This document shows positions 62,779 to 64,000 of a stretch of 64,000 nucleotides of DNA, in pieces. Location: contig CM046303.1 of the NCBI GenBank assembly GCA_025267735.1, forward strand, positions 35,068,380 through 35,132,379, written 5' to 3'. The first letter of the stretch is position 1. Each line of letters opens with the position of its first letter. The position numbers were made by a program, and so were the translations under genes. This DNA comes from Mactra quadrangularis (lineage: Eukaryota; Mollusca; Bivalvia; Venerida; Mactridae). The notes below the pieces were generated by a model that saw only the letters and a program-made list of their open reading frames with translations, had not been told where the DNA came from and searched no databases.

Positions 62779-63400
62779 TGTTCAAAGGGGCTGTTCCTAA
62801 TGACCTAAGTGGTTGTTCAAGGAGTCTGTTTATTATTGTGTGAAGGGGCTTTTTATTATAATGTGAAAGGGGGCTGTTTATCCTGTGCAAAGGGGTCATT
62901 CATTATCTTCATAGAGTCTGTTAATTATATGTGAAGGGGTTGTATATTATGTGCAAAGTGTGTCTGTTTATTATGTGCAAAGAGGCTGTTAATTATATGA
63001 AAAGGGGGTTTTTATTATGTGCAAAGGGGTTGTTCATTATGTCCCAAAGTGTCTGGTTATTATGTGTAAATGGGACTGTATATTATGTGCTAAGGGGCTG
63101 TTTATTATGTGCCAAGTGTCTGTTTTATGTGCAAAGGGGCTGTTTATTATGTGCCAAGTGTCTGTTTTATGTGCAAAGGGGGCTGTTTATTATGTTCTTA
63201 AGACTCTGGTTTTATGTGCCAATGGGGCTTTTAATAATGTGCTAAGGGGCTGTATATTATGTGCAAAGGGGTTGTTCATTATGTTCCTAAGAGTCTGGTT
63301 TTATGTGCAAATTGGGCTGTTAATTATGTGCAAAGGGGCTGTTTGTTTTGTGCCAATGGGCTGTTTTTTATTTGCAAAGGTGTTGATATTATGTCTAAAT
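62779..63400. repeat. 22-bp minisatellite, about 28 copies
   Basis: Unit 'tattatgtgcaaaggggctg' plus tt, with frequent 1-3 bp indels. Open frames across it (for example 161 codons from 63017) are low-complexity VLCAKGLFIMC-type repeats, not genes. Confidence 0.9.
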
Positions 63401-63665
63401 GTATGGTTAATCATGTTGAAGGGTGTTGTTCTTGGGACTGTACATCATTTTGATACTCTCTTGAAGGACAGGTTGTATTATGTGAACACCTATGTTGGCT
63501 AACTGGTTTTACAAACCAAACATTTTATATAACAAGACTATTTTTTCATTAAGTAGAAACTATTTTTAATTAAGGATTACGGACTCTGAAACCTCGTAAT
63601 TTTCCGTGTTATTCCGTTCTTTCTCGGAAGGTCACGTTACCGATCTCATGACCATGGAAAAATAC

Positions 63666-63690
63666 CACGTGATCGTATAAAAAGAACGAA
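63666..63690 (+). promoter_or_regulatory. candidate promoter: E-box and TATA box
   Basis: CACGTG at 63666-63671 and TATAAAAA at 63676-63683 lie in a CpG-containing stretch unlike the surrounding AT-rich intron. A start site would be expected near 63702-63710. A donor-like site follows at 63868. Confidence 0.3.
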
Positions 63691-63693
63691 AAA

Positions 63694-63867
63694 ATGGCGG
63701 ATCGAAAAAGTGATAGTCACAGTCGACTTCGAGAATATTTTAATTTTAAGCGTTTAAATAGTGATTGTTGTCACTAGAATTGTGTTCGATATGGAAAATT
63801 ATAAAGTGGAAATAAAGGAATGTTTACTAATTCAACTTGTTATGCTGTGAACACGAACTTTGAACAG
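63694..63867 (+). other. candidate 5' exon with donor site
   Basis: atggcgg at 63694 in good start context opens a 27-codon frame, MADRKSDSHSRLREYFNFKR and 7 more, with a stop at 63775-63777. This ATG is only 18 bp below the TATA box, so a TATA-directed transcript would probably begin after it and the exon would be mostly untranslated. ACAG|GTAAGAA at 63867-63868 is a strong donor. It could be an internal CaMKII promoter, the start of a nested gene, or part of a repeat. Confidence 0.25.
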
Positions 63868-64000
63868 GTAAGAATTTAACCTTATTGTTAAGTAAACGGC
63901 GACAATGTGTAAAGAGTTATTTGCACACACCTTATTACGGTTCTAAATTCCGATTTTCATAATTATAGAACTTTTTTCAGTACCTGTATTTCATAGACAC

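Larger units (their letters stand above)
54147..64000 (+). other. CaMKII intron, 5' part
   Basis: Begins right after the autoinhibitory exon. It holds a 182-bp TA-flanked MITE, a possible cassette exon, two hAT-like elements, a degenerate 160-175-bp repeat block, a 22-bp minisatellite and a candidate promoter near 63.7 kb. No exon encoding GAILTTML was seen by eye. I see nothing in 56015-57780, 60105-61125 or 62175-62770; 57380-57700 is purine-rich. Confidence 0.65.

Noticed and set aside
62931..63502. Cys-rich open frames up to 161 codons
   Set aside because: They follow the 22-bp minisatellite and change frame with its indels; low complexity and no gene context.

Overview
The window is eukaryotic nuclear DNA, AT-rich, and almost entirely intronic. 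Its only recognisable host protein-coding gene is calcium/calmodulin-dependent protein kinase II (CaMKII) on the + strand. Eight internal exons (55, 66, 73, 103, 84, 95, 123 and 84 nt) are flanked by GT/AG splice sites with continuous reading phase. They encode most of the kinase domain, from the end of the N-lobe through the HRD and DFG loops to the HPWI end of the C-lobe, then the autoinhibitory segment with the Thr286-equivalent RQET motif. The first exons (ATP-binding loop) lie upstream of the window. The exon carrying the rest of the calmodulin-binding helix, the linker and the association domain lie downstream.

The repeat content points to a mollusc, most likely a bivalve. There are many short elements with 'gtccgtccgtccgt' 5' parts and 'caaggtcaaggtcac' internal repeats that end in a small hairpin plus CTTGTT (pearl/Helentron-like). 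There are also tRNA-derived SINEs and a LINE whose 3' end is made of CAAA repeats. The species cannot be fixed from the sequence alone.

Layout. 1-8147: intron parts with a TA-flanked CAGT-ended element (2749-3904). 8148-24643: a 16.4 kb intron with two Helentron-like copies, a SINE, a 25-bp minisatellite of more than 50 copies (12.9-14.3 kb) and another Helentron-like element at its edge. The same intron holds a composite 16.4-21.4 kb in which an internally deleted LINE is broken by two TA-flanked DNA elements, then a 30-bp minisatellite (22.6-23.2 kb). 24717-31068: two back-to-back DNA elements with clean target duplications (27.6-28.6 kb) and a hairpin (30.6 kb). 31069-35712: four closely spaced exons with Helentron-like elements in their introns. 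35713-54062: an 18.3 kb intron with a long foldback element (39.4-40.3 kb), a 33-bp minisatellite open in several frames on both strands (40.6-41.3 kb), SINEs and MITEs. 54147-64000: the intron after the autoinhibitory exon, with hAT-like elements (55.0-56.0 and 57.8-60.1 kb), a possible 54-nt cassette exon (54548-54601), a 22-bp minisatellite, and at 63.6-63.9 kb a candidate promoter with a 5' exon.

No new multi-gene system is visible. The most notable signals are the LINE with its ORF1 fused in frame to the reverse-transcriptase C-terminus and pierced twice, the shared 3' end and uniform orientation of nine Helentron-like insertions, nuclear-receptor-like direct repeats inside those elements, a short dispersed motif present about a dozen times, and the possible alternative exon and promoter next to the CaMKII autoinhibitory exon.
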